A stretch of DNA of 64,000 nt from Siphonodentalium dalli (taxonomy: Eukaryota > Mollusca > Scaphopoda > Gadilida > Siphonodentaliidae). The notes beneath the pieces were generated by a model that saw only the letters and a program-made list of their open reading frames with translations, searched no databases and was not told where the DNA came from. This document shows, in pieces, positions 39,821 to 51,126 of the stretch (the stretch's first letter is position 1; each line of letters begins with the position of its first letter). The stretch spans positions 54,342,609 through 54,406,608 of the forward strand of contig CP136066.1 of assembly GCA_032622095.1 (NCBI GenBank), given 5' to 3'. The position numbers and the translations under genes were made by a program.

Positions 39821-42800
39821 GGTTGAGTTAAAAGTTGATATATATATATTGGTTAATCGATTTTAAAGTTATTTTGACAGAGAAAAGCTTCCTAGTCAGT
39901 CCCACTATTTGGTCAGTTCAGGTGTGAAATGAAAAATAGCACTGAGTTAAAAGTTGATGTAAATATTGGTTAATCGATTTTCAAGTTATTTTGACAGAGA
40001 AAAGCTTCCTAGTCAGTCCCACTATTTGGTCAGTTCTAGTGTGATATGAAACTAGCACTAGTCAGTAGTGGTACTGGACTGGGAACCAGTCATCTTATGG
40101 TTGAGTCAAAAGTTTATGTATATAATGGTTTATCAATTTTCAAGATCTTTTGACAGAGAAAAGCTTCCTAGTCAGTCCCACTATTTGGTCAGTTCTAGTG
40201 TGACATAAAAACTAGCACTAGTCAGTAGTGGTACTGGACTGGGAACCAGTCATCCTACGGTTGAGTTAAAAGTTGATGTATATATTGGTTTATCGATTTT
40301 CAAGTTATTTTGACAGAGAAAAGCTTCCTAGTCAGTCCCACTAATTGGTCAGTTCTAGTGTGACATGAAAACTAGCACTAGTCAGTAGTGGTACTGGACT
40401 GGGAACCAGTCATCTTATGGTTGAGTTAAAAGTATGTCGTATATATTGGTTTAACAATTTTCAAGTTCTTTTGACAGAAAAGCTTCCTAGTCAGTCCCAC
40501 TATTCGGTCAGTTCTGGTGACATAAAAACTAGCACTAGTCAGTAGTGGTACTGGACTGGGAACCAGTCATCCTATGGTTGAGTCAAAAGTTGATGTATAC
40601 ATTGGTTTATCGATTTTCAAGATCTTTTGACAGAGAAAAGCTTCCTAGTCAGTTCCACTATTTGGTCAGTTCTGGTGTGATATGAAAACTAGCACTAGCC
40701 AGTAGTGGTATTGGACTGGGAACCAGTCATCTTATGGTTGAGTCAAAAGTTGATGTATATATTGGTTTATCTATTTTCAAGATCTTTTGACAGAGAAAAG
40801 CTTCCTAGTCAGTCCCACTATTTGGTCAGTTCTAGTGTGACATGAAAACTAGCACTAGTCAGTAGTGGTACTGGACTGGGAACCAGTCATCTTATGGTTG
40901 AGTTAAAAGTTGATGTATACATTGGTTTATCGATTTTCAAGATCTTTTGACATAGAAAAGCTTCCTAGTCAGTTCCACTATTTGGTCAGTTCTGGTGTGA
41001 TATGAAAACTAGCACTAGCCAGTAGTGGTGTTGGACTGGGAACCAGTCATCTTATGGTTGAGTCAAAAGTTTATGTATCTATTTTCAAGATCTTTTGACA
41101 AAGAAAAGCTTCCAAGTCAGTTCCACTATTTGGTCAGTTCTGGTGTGATATGAAAACTAGCACTAGCCAGTAGTGGTGTTGGACTGGGAACCAGTCATCT
41201 TATGGTTGAGTCAAAAGTTGATGTATATATATTGGTTTATCTACTTTCAAGATCTTTTGACAGAGAAAAGCTTCCTAGTCAGTCCCACTATTTGGTCAGT
41301 TCTGGTGTGAAATGAAAACTAGCACTAGTCAGTAGTGGTACTGGACTGGGAACCAGTCATCCTATGGTTGAGTCAAAAGTTGATGTATATATTGGTTTAT
41401 CGATTTTCAAGTTCTTTTGACAGAGAACAGCTTCCTAGTCAGTTCCACTATTTGGTCAGTTCTGGTGTGATATGAAAACTAGCACTAGCCAGTAGTGGTG
41501 TTGGACTGGGAACCAGTCATCTTATGGTTCAGTCAAAAGTTGATGTATATATTGGTTTATCAATTTTCAAGATCTTTTGAAAGAGAAAAGCTTCCTAGTC
41601 AGTCCCACTATTTGGTCAGTTCTAGTGTGACATGAAAACTAGCACTAGTCAGTAGTGGTACGGGACTGGGAACAAGTCATCCTATGGTTGAGTCAAAAGT
41701 TGATGTATACATTGGTTTAACGATTTTCAAGATCTTTTGACAGAGAAAAGCTTCCTAGTCAGTTCCACTATTTGGTCAGTTCTGGTGTGATATGAAAACT
41801 AGCACTAGCCAGTAGTGGTGTTGGACTGGGAACCAGTCATCTTATGGTTCAGTTAAAAGTTGATGTATACATTGGTTTATCGATTTTCAAGATCTTTTGA
41901 CAGGGAAAAGCTTCCTAGTCAGTTCCACTATTTGGTCAGTTCTGGTGTGATATTAAAACTAGCACTAGCCAGTAGTGGTGTTGGACTGGGAACCAGTCAT
42001 CTTATGGTTCAGTCAAAAGTTGATGTATATATTGGTTTATCAATTTTCAAGATCTTTTGAAAGAGAAAAGCTTCCTAGTCAGTCCCACTATTTGGTCAGT
42101 TCTAGTGTGACATGAAAACTAGCACTAGTCAGTAGTGGTACTGGACTGGGAACCAGTCATCCTACGGTTGAGTTAAAAGTTGATGTATATATTGGTTTAT
42201 CGATTTTCAAGTTATTTTGACAGAGAAAAGCTTCCTAGTCAGTCCCACTAATTGGTCAGTTCTAGTGTGACATGAAACTAGCACTAGTCAGTAGTGGTAC
42301 TGGACTGGGAACCAGTCATCTTATGGTTGAGTTAAAAGTATGTCGTATATATTGGTTTAACAATTTTCAAGTTCTTTTGACAGAAAAGCTTCCCAGTCAG
42401 TCCCACTATTCGGTCAGTTCTGGTGACATAAAAACTAGCACTAGTCAGTAGTGGTACTGGACTGGGAACCAGTCATCCTATGGTTGAGTCAAAAGTTGAT
42501 GTATACATTGGTTTATCGATTTTCAAGATCTTTTGACAGAGAAAAGCTTCCAAGTCAGTTCCACTATTTGGTCAGTTCTGGTGTAATATGAAAACTAGCA
42601 CTAGCCAGTAGTGGTATTGGACTGGGAACCAGTCATCTTATGGTTGAGTCAAAAGTTGATGTATATATTGGTTTATCTATTTTCAAGATCTTTTGACAGA
42701 GAAAAGCTTCCTAGTCAGTCCCACTATTTGGTCAGTTCTAGTGTGACATGAAAACTAGCACTAGTCAGTAGTGGTACTGGACTGGGAACCAGTCATCTTA

Positions 42801-44987
42801 TGGTTGAGTTAAAAGTTGATGTATACATTGGTTTATCGATTTTCAAGATCTTTTGACATAGAAAAGCTTCCTAGTCAGTTCCACTATTTGGTCAGTTCTG
42901 GTGTGATATGAAAACTAGCACTAGCCAGTAGTGGTGTTGGACTGGGAACCAGTCATCTTATGGTTGAGTCAAAAGTTTATGTATCTATTTTCAAGATCTT
43001 TTGACAAAGAAAAGCTTCCTAGTCAGTTCCACTATTTGGTCAGTTCTGGTGTGATATGAAAACTAGCACTAGCCAGTAGTGGTGTTGGACTGGGAACCAG
43101 TCATCTTATGGTTGAGTCAAAAGTTGATGTATATATATTGGTTTATCTACTTTCAAGATCTTTTGACAGAGAAAAGCTTCCTAGTCAGTCCCACTATTTG
43201 GTCAGTTCTAGTGTGACATGAAAACTAGCACTAGTCAGTAGTGGTACTGGACTGGGAACCAGTCATCCTACGGTTGAGTTAAAAGTTGATGTATATATTG
43301 GTTTATCGATTTTCAAGTTATTTTGACAGAGAAAAGCTTCCTAGTCAGTCCCACTAATTGGTCAGTTCTAGTGTGACATGAAAACTAGCACTAGTCAGTA
43401 GTGGTACTGGAATGGGAACCAGTCATCTTATGGTTGAGTTAAAAGTATGTCGTATATATTGGTTTAACAATTTTCAAGTTCTTTTGACAGAAAAGCTTCC
43501 CAGTCAGTCCCACTATTCGGTCAGTTCTGGTGACATAAAAACTAGCACTAGTCATCCTATGGTTGAGTCAAAAGTTGATGGATACATTGGTTTATCGATT
43601 TTCAAGATCTTTTGACAGAGAAAAGCTTCCAAGTCAGTTCCACTATTTGGTCAGTTCTGGTGTGATATGAAAACTAGCACTAGCCAGTAGTGGTGTTGGA
43701 CTGGGAACCAGTCATCTTATGGTTGAGTCAAAAGTTGATGTATATATTGGTTTATCAATTTTCAAGTTATTTTGACAGAGAAAAGCTTCCTAGTCAGTCC
43801 CACTAATTGGTCAGTTCTAGTGTGACATGAAAACTAGCACTAGCCAGTAGTGGTACTGGACTGGGAACCAGTCATCTTATGGTTGAGTTAAAAGTATGTC
43901 GTATATATTGGTTTATCAATTTTCAAGTTCTTTTGACATAAAAGCTTCCCAGTCAGTCCCACTATTCGGTCAGTTCTGGTGACATAAAAACTAGCACTAG
44001 TCAGTAGTGGTACTGGACTGGGAACCAGTCATCCTATGGTTGAGTCAAAAGTTGATGTATACATTGGTTTATCGATTTTCAAGATCTTTTGACAGAGAAA
44101 AGCTTCCTAGTCAGTTCCACTATTTGGTCAGTTCTGGTGTGATATGAAAACTAGCACTAGCCAGTAGTGGTATTGGACTGGGAACCAGTCATCTTATGGT
44201 TGAGTCAAAAGTTGATGTATATATTGGTTTATCTATTTTCAAGATCTTTTGACAGAGAAAAGCTTCCTAGTCAGTCCCACTATTTGGTCAGTTCTAGTGT
44301 GACATGAAAACTAGCACTAGTCAGTAGTGGTACTGGACTGGGAACCAGTCATCTTATGGGTGAGTTAAAAGTTGATGTATACATTGGTTTATCGATTTTC
44401 AAGATCTTTTGACATAGAAAAGCTTCCTAGTCAGTTCCACTATTTGGTCAGTTCTGGTGTGATATGAAAACTAGCACTAGCCAGTAGTGGTGTTGGACTG
44501 GGAACCAGTCATCTTATGGTTGAGTCAAAAGTTTATGTATCTATTTTCAAGATCTTTTGACAAAGAAAAGCTTCCAAGTCAGTTCCACTATTTGGTCAGT
44601 TCTGGTGTGATATGAAAACTAGCACTAGCCAGTAGTGGTGTTGGACTGGGAACCAGTCATCTTATGGTTGAGTCAAAAGTTGATGTATATATATTGGTTT
44701 ATCTACTTTCAAGATCTTTTGACAGAGAAAAGCTTCCTAGTCAGTCCCACTATTTGGTCAGTTCTGGTGTGAAATGAAAACTAGCACTAATCAGTAGTGG
44801 TACTGGACTGGGAACCAGTCATCCTATGGTTGAGTCAAAAGTTGATGTATATATTGGTTTATCGATTTTCAAGTTCTTTTGACAGAGAAACTCTTCCTAG
44901 TGGGTCCCACTATTTGGTCAGATCTGGTGTGAAATGAAAACTAGCACTAGTCAGTATTGGTACTGGACTGGGAACCAGTCATCTTAT
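39821..44987. repeat. Satellite block A12 (5167 bp, largest; alpha start, beta end)
   Basis: Follows A6 and A11 for most of its length. A 28-bp deletion at about 43551 ('gcactagtcatcctatgg') removes a whole hairpin, and 5-bp AGTCA repeats flank the lost piece. This loss and a point change at about 43411 ('tggaatgggaacc') yield a 67-codon open frame (43412-43615) that is not a gene. The beta terminal monomer has a private 'cctagtgggtcccac'. Confidence 0.93.
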
Positions 44988-45707
44988 AGTTTAGTTATCA
45001 GTCGACGTTTATATATGTTTGCCATTTTTTAAAGTTCTTTCAATAGAAAATATTATAACACCACTGGCTAGTGCTAGTCAAAACATTCTAATTTCTGGGA
45101 TGCCTCAAAGAAAATAACACCTTTGTTCTTATTAACAACAGTACTAAAAATATATATAAAAGTCAGGAATGGACAAGATAAACTGTCAAATCTACATGAT
45201 GAGCTGATACATGGCATTAACAGCTTAAGATGCTAATGTGTTTTGTCACATTGATTAGGTATTGTTTTGACAAGTCAACAACCACTGACATCAAAGCTGG
45301 AGCATTATGTGTCATTAGATAGTCTATTGTTTGTCACAAAGTGAGAACTTTTCACATCATTAGCAAGTTTGAAGTGAGGGTTTAAATATTCTGCAGAAAC
45401 TAAATTTTCAGCATAACATCAACTGTAGTGGGCAGGAAAGCAGCTAGGATTTAATATTATAACAACTTGGGTTTTTTTTCAACATTGGATTATTTTAGGC
45501 ATCCAAGCTTAAGGTAAGGTATATTAATTTTTTTATAATCTTAGATTTGTGTTTAAAATCAATCACAACACATTTTTTTTTTCGATTGTAAAATTTATGG
45601 ATTTACATTTAATATCATTCATCCAAAAGTAACTTTTAAAATTAAACAAATGTCCTAAAAAAAAGTTAATAGAAACATTCAGTTGAAATTGTTCTGACAT
45701 TCAAATT
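44988..45707. repeat. Inter-block spacer S13, fine alpha/beta mosaic (720 bp)
   Basis: Alternating markers: 'ttttttaaag' (alpha), 'atgcctcaaag' (beta), 'aacaacag' and 'tattaatttttttat' (alpha), 'taacttttaaaa' and short distal end (beta). It follows a beta block end. TATA motif at 45155. Confidence 0.88.
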
Positions 45708-47465
45708 GGTTGAGTTAAAAGTTGATATATATATATTGGTTCATCGATTTTAAAGTTATTTTGACAGAGAAAAGCTTCCTAGTCAGTCCCACTATTTGGT
45801 CAGTTCTGATGCAACATGAAACTAGCACTAGTCAGTAGTGGTACTGGACTGGGAACCAGTCATCTTATGGTTGAGTTAAAAGTTGATGTATACATTGGTT
45901 TATCGATTTTCAAGATCTTTTGACATAGAAAAGCTTCCTAGTCAGTTCCACTATTTGGTCAGTTCTGGTGTGATATGAAAACTAGCACTAGTCAGTAGTG
46001 GTGTTGGACTGGGAACCAGTCATCTTATGGTAGAGTCAAAAGTTGATGTATATATTGGTTAATCGATTTTCAAGTTATTTTGACAGAGAAAAGCTTCCTA
46101 GTCAGTCCCACTATTTGGTCAGTTCTAGTGTGACATGAAAACTAGCACTAGTCAGTAGTGGCACTGGACTGGGAACCAGTCATCCTATGGTTGAATCAAA
46201 AGTTGATGTAAATAATGGTTTATCTATTTTCAAGATCTTTTGACAGAGAAAAGCTTCCTAGTCAGTCCCACTATTTGGTCAGTTCTAGTGTGACATGAAA
46301 ACTAGCACTAGTCAGTAGTGGTACTGGACTGGGAACCAGTCATCCTATGGTTGAGTTAAAAGTTGATGTATACATTGGTTTATCGATTTTCAAGATCTTT
46401 TGACAAAGAAAAGCTTCCAAGTCAGTTCCACTATTTGGTCAGTTCTGGTGTGATATGAAAACTAGCACTAGCCAGTAGTGGTGTTGGACTGGGAACCAGT
46501 CATCTTATGGTTGAGTCAAAAGTTGATGTATATATTGGTTTATCAATTTTCAAGTCATTTTGACAGAGAAAAGCTTCCTAGTCAGTCCCACTAATTGGTC
46601 AGTTCTAGTGTGACATGAAAACTAGCACTAGCCAGTAGTGGTACTGGACTGGGAACCAGTCATCTTATGGTTGAGTTAAAAGTATGTCGTATATATTGGT
46701 TTATCAATTTTCAAGTTCTTTTGACAGAAAAGCTTCCCAGTCAGTCCCACTATTCGGTCAGTTCTGGTGACATAAAAACTAGCACTAGTCAGTAGTGGTA
46801 CTGGACTGGGAACCAGTCATCCTATGGTTGAGTCAAAAGTTGATGTATACATTGGTTTATCGATTTTCAAGATCTTTTGACAGAGAAAAGCTTCCTAGTC
46901 AGTTCCACTATTTGGTCAGTTCTGGTGTGATATGAAAACTAGCACTAGCCAGTAGTGGTGTTGGACTGGGAACCAGTCATCTTATGGTTCAGTCAAAAGT
47001 TGATGTATATATTGGTTTATCAATTTTCAAGATCTTTTGAAAGAGAAAAGCTTCCTAGTCAGTCCCACTATTTGGTAAGTTCTAGTGTGACATGAAAACT
47101 AGCACTAGTCAGTAGTGGTACGGGACTGGGAACAAGTCATCTTATGGTTGAGTTAAAAGTTGATGTATACATTGGTTTATCGATTTTCAAGATCTTTTGA
47201 CAGGGAAATGCTTCCTAGTCAGTTCCACTATTTGGTCAGTTCTGGTGTGATATGAAAACTAGCACTAGCCAGTAGTGGTGTTGGACTGGGAACCAGTCAT
47301 CTTATGGTTCAGTCAAAAGTTGATGTATATATTGGTTTATCGATTTTCAAGTTCTTTCGGCAGAGAAACGCTTCCTAGTCAGTCCCACTATTTGGTCAGA
47401 TCTGGTGTGAAATGAAAACTAGCACTAGTCAGTATTGGTACTGGACTGGGAACCAGTCATCTTAT
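45708..47465. repeat. Satellite block A13 (1758 bp, 11-monomer type)
   Basis: Beta start, alpha end. It differs from A4 and A5 by retaining the 3 bp in 'tctagtgtgacatg' and by 'ctgatgcaacatg' and 'caagtcattttgac', so it belongs to a separate lineage of the 11-monomer block. Confidence 0.93.
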
Positions 47466-48250
47466 AGTTTAGTTATCAGTCGACGTTTATATATGTTTGC
47501 CATTTTTTAAAGTTCTTTCAATAGAAAATATTATAACACCACTGGCTAGTGCTAGTCAAAACATTCTAATTTCTGGGATGCTTCAAAGAAAATAACACCT
47601 TTGTTCTTATTAACAACAGTACTAAAAATATATATAAAAGTCAGGAATGGACAAGATAAACTGTCAAATCTACATGATGAGCTGATACATGGCATTAACA
47701 GCTTAAGATGCTAATGTGTTTTGTCACATTGATTAGGTATTGTTTTGACAAGTCAACAACCACTGACATCAAAGCTGGAGCATTATGTGTCATTAGATAG
47801 TCTATTGTTTGTCACAAAGTGAGAACTTTTCACATCATTAGCAAGTTTGAAGTGAGGGTTTAAATATTCTGCAGAAACTAAATGTTCAGCATAACATCAA
47901 CTGTAGTGGGCAGGAAAGCAGCTAGGATTTAATATTATAACAACTTGGGTTTTTTTTCAACATTGGATTATTTTAGGCATCCAAGCTTAAGGTAAGGTAT
48001 ATTAATTTTTTTATAATCTTAGATTTGTGTTTAAAATCAATCACAACACATTTTTTTTTTCGATTGTAAAATTTATGGATTTACATTTAATATCATTCAT
48101 CCAAAAGTAACTCTTAAAATTAAACAAATGTCCTAAAAAAAAGTAAAACTATAGAAAAAATTTAAGAAAAATATTAAATTGAAATGTTTTGACATTCAAA
48201 TTTGAGTTTAAATAGAAACATTCAGTTGAAATTGTTCTGACATTCAAATT
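47466..48250. repeat. Inter-block spacer S14, long alpha form (785 bp)
   Basis: Alpha throughout and long. It is the only long spacer followed by a beta-start block, so a switch lies at its right border. TATA motif at 47633. Confidence 0.9.
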
Positions 48251-49391
48251 GGTTGAGTTAAAAGTTGATATATATATATTGGTTAATCGATTTTAAAGTT
48301 ATTTTGACAGAGAAAAGCTTCCTAGTCAGTCCCACTATTTGGTCAGTTCTGGTGCAACATGAAACTAGCACTAGTCAGTAGTGGTACTGGACTGGGAACC
48401 AGTCATCTTATGGTTGAGTTAAAAGTTGATGTATACATTGGTTTATCGATTTTCAAGATCTTTTGACATAGAAAAGCTTCCTAGTCAGTTCCACTATTTG
48501 GTCAGTTCTGGTGTGATATGAAAACTAGCACTAGTCAGTAGTGGTGTTGGACTGGGAACCAGTCATCTTATGGTAGAGTCAAAAGTTGATGTATATATTG
48601 GTTAATCGATTTTCAAGTTATTTTGACAGAGAAAAGCTTCCTAGTCAGTCCCACTATTTGGTCAGTTCTAGTGTGACATGAAACTAGCACTAGTCAGTAG
48701 TGGCACTGGACTGGGAACCAGTCATCCTATGGTTGAATCAAAAGTTGATGTAAATAATGGTTTATCTATTTTCAAGATCTTTTGACAGAGAAAAGCTTCC
48801 TAGTCAGTCCCACTAATTGGTCAGTTCTAGTGTGACATGAAAACTAGCACTAGTCAGTAGTGGTACTGGACTGGGAACCAGTCATCTTATGGTTGAGTTA
48901 AAAGTATGTCGTATATATTGGTTTAACAATTTTCAAGTTCTTTTGACAGAAAAGCTTCCCAGTCAGTCCCACTATTCGGTCAGTTCTGGTGACATAAAAA
49001 CTAGCACTAGTCAGTAGTGGTACTGGACTGGGAACCAGTCATCCTATGGTTGAGTCAAAAGTTGATGTATACATTGGTTTATCGATTTTCAAGATCTTTT
49101 GACAGAGAAAAGCTTCCAAGTCAGTTCCACTATTTGGTCAGTTCTGGTGTAATATGAAAACTAGCACTAGCCAGTAGTGGTATTGGACTGGGAACCAGTC
49201 ATCTTATGGTTGAGTCAAAAGTTGATGTATATATTGGTTTATCTATTTTCAAGATCTTTTGACAGAGAAAAGCTTCCTAGTCAGTCCCACTATTTGGTCA
49301 GTTCTAGTGTGACATGAAAACTAGCACTAGTCAGTAGTGGTACTGGACTGGGAACCAGTCATCTTATGGTTGAGTTAAAAGTTGATGTATA
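48251..49391. repeat. Satellite block A14, cut by assembly gap
   Basis: Beta-type first monomers ('ggtgcaacatg'), then from about 48809 the order of block A12 near 42230-42840, including the private 'ggtgtaatatg' (42582 and 49149). It stops inside a monomer at the N run, so the true right end of the satellite is not seen. Confidence 0.92.
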
Positions 49392-49491
49392 NNNNNNNNN
49401 NNNNNNNNNNNNNNNNNNNNNNNNNNNNNNNNNNNNNNNNNNNNNNNNNNNNNNNNNNNNNNNNNNNNNNNNNNNNNNNNNNNNNNNNNNN
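49392..49491. other. Assembly gap (100 N)
   Basis: Exactly 100 N, a conventional placeholder for a gap of unknown size. The left side is satellite and the right side is unrelated single-copy-like DNA. Satellite length and adjacency to the right region are therefore not established. Confidence 0.99.
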
Positions 49492-49693
49492 GTTAAATTT
49501 ATCAACAGAAATTAACTCAGGACTCGGTTAATGTCATATAAACAGTTTCTTTGTGGTTAAATTTGAATATACATGCCGTCATGCCATGTATTTATTTCTG
49601 TAATGTAATATCATTGGAGCTACAACATGGAGCATATCACATGTGTGTGTGACATCAGAGACAGGTTCATCTCAGTGTTCTATCCAGTGCATC

Positions 49694-49849
49694 TACAGTA
49701 ATGCTCTGAGTAATCGACTTCTTAACCACAGCAGAATTATGGGTAACTTTCAGGATGAATGGCAACAAGCCATATTTCCGACTAAATCCTGAAAAGTTAC
49801 CCATAATTCTGCTGTGGTTAAGAAGTCGATTACTTAGAGCATTACTGTA
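49694..49849. mobile_element. TA-flanked foldback MITE (mariner-type), copy 1
   Basis: A 156-bp element including TA flanks: TA-CAGTAATGC at the left and GCATTACTG-TA at the right. The arms are nearly perfect inverted repeats of about 57 bp, and the centre reads 'ggcaacaagccatatttcc'. A CAGT terminus with TA duplication is known for Tc1/mariner-derived MITEs. No transposase is present. The 78-codon minus-strand open frame here (49667-49903) is just the hairpin. Confidence 0.85.
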
Positions 49850-50030
49850 TTCAGCAGTTTCATAACTTTCACAATGACTGACTAAGTTACAGGAATAAAT
49901 CAATTCTGTACAGGTTTTTTGAGGTAAATATTGTAGCTAGTTGCACATACCAGTACATGTATTCATAAATTGGCAGGTACGCTTGGAGTCTACCTTCCAC
50001 CTCTCTGATTATAGACTTTGATCCATTTCA

Positions 50031-50300
50031 TATGGAACCAAGCCTTGAAATAGTGTGTCTGTCATTTGCAGAATGAGGTCCCCAGAGGGTGAATTTAGTG
50101 ATGCTACCCCGCATAGTGGGCTAGCATCACCAAATTCACCCTCTGGGAACCTCATTCTGCTGAGGTGTAAGCAGAATGAGGTCCCCAGAGGGTGAATTTG
50201 GTGATGCTAGCCCACTATGCGGGGTAGCATCACTAAATTAACCCTCTGGGGACCTCATTTTGCAAATGACAGACACACTATTTCAAGGCTTGTATGGAAC
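50031..50300. mobile_element. hAT-type foldback MITE, intact copy 1, with 8-bp target duplication
   Basis: The element itself is 50039-50292 (254 bp), beginning CAAGCCTTGAAATAG and ending CTATTTCAAGGCTTG. It is flanked by TATGGAAC at 50031-50038 and again at 50293-50300. Each roughly 120-bp arm also folds on itself ('gaggtccccagagggtgaa' against 'ttcaccctctgggaacctc'), so the element is a palindrome made of two palindromes. An 8-bp target duplication with terminal CA is typical of hAT-derived elements. No coding capacity. Confidence 0.88.
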
Positions 50301-50440
50301 CAGATACAGTTTCCCAAATTGATAGTTTGGGAATACCATATGATATTTTCCATATACAAGTATAAGAAACCAGAAGATAATTTCAGAAATTTAAAACTTT
50401 TCCTATATTATAAATATTTCAAATTTCATGGAGGATGAGT

Positions 50441-50674
50441 TTAACCATTTCTGTACTAAATACTCATTGATGAGTAGTTATCCATTATGAAATGTTTAGA
50501 TAATAGGTTCAACAAACAACCTGAACATTTCCCTCCAACAAATAGGACACCTTCTGCACTTTTATTATCTGTCTGCTTACAGTACCTGTATATCCCTCCA
50601 AATCAATAATTGACCATTCCAATGTACACTTTTTTAACTTGGTGGGAGAATCCATTTAGTATAGAAAGGGTTAA
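50441..50674. mobile_element. TTAA-flanked MITE, family C copy 1 (piggyBac-type)
   Basis: Bounded by TTAA at both ends, with 'ttaaccatttctgtac' at the left and 'tatagaaagggttaa' at the right. Internally similar to 53766-54011 along its length ('attgatgag', 'cagttatcc' class, 'gaacatttccc', 'gggagaatccatttagta'). TTAA target sites with CCCTTT-type ends are characteristic of piggyBac-derived elements. Diverged and non-coding. Confidence 0.72.
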
Positions 50675-50964
50675 GATGGTGTATCTCTTCCTCTTATTTT
50701 TGAGTCAGAGAGACCAGGTGATCAAATTTTTCGGTATTTTGTTCTACAGACTGGGACAGGAAATAATACTATTTTTCCATAGACATTATTGTTTTTGTTG
50801 TTGGAAAAGTTGCTGGGAAGAGATATATCATTTATAAAAAATAGTTGGGAATGAAATATGACAAACAATTAATGACAGTGGAGATGACGAATGACGATGG
50901 CAGTGAATAAGTGATAGAGAAATAGTGAGATCAAGTTCGTCAAGAGGAAACATGGCCATACATG
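50675..50964. other. Unassigned AT-rich stretch
   Basis: No repeat, RNA gene or convincing coding segment seen. The 75-codon open frame at 50610-50837 runs across the border of the family C element into this stretch and has no recognisable domain. Confidence 0.5.
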
Positions 50965-51111
50965 TACAGTAATGCCCTAAGTAATCGACTCCTTAAACAC
51001 ACCCGAGAGCTTTCCGATGAATGGCAACAAGCCATATTTCCGACTAAATCCTGAAAAGTTAACAATAATTCTGCTGTGTTTAAGGAGTCGGTTACTTAGG
51101 GCATTACTGTA
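50965..51111. mobile_element. TA-flanked foldback MITE (mariner-type), copy 2
   Basis: The same family as 49694-49849: TACAGTAATGC at the left and GCATTACTGTA at the right, with the centre 'ccgatgaatggcaacaagc' retained. Arms are slightly diverged ('taaacacacccgag' replaces the usual 'taaccac...'). Confidence 0.85.
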
Positions 51112-51126
51112 CTAGTTAGTAAAAGA

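Noticed and set aside
19838-43615. Open frames of 66-108 codons (19838-20038, 36703-37029, 41860-42060, 43412-43615) as genes
   Set aside because: They are satellite monomers read through because of point variants or small deletions. Three share the same peptide because the DNA is repeated, and none has a domain.
1-49391. CRISPR array
   Set aside because: The repeated unit is about 160 bp with no short repeat/unique spacer alternation and no cas genes, and the setting is eukaryotic.
1-49391. Ribosomal DNA intergenic spacer
   Set aside because: The repeat-block and spacer layout is similar, but no 18S, 28S or 5S sequence is seen and the promoter-like motifs are TATA/initiator type.
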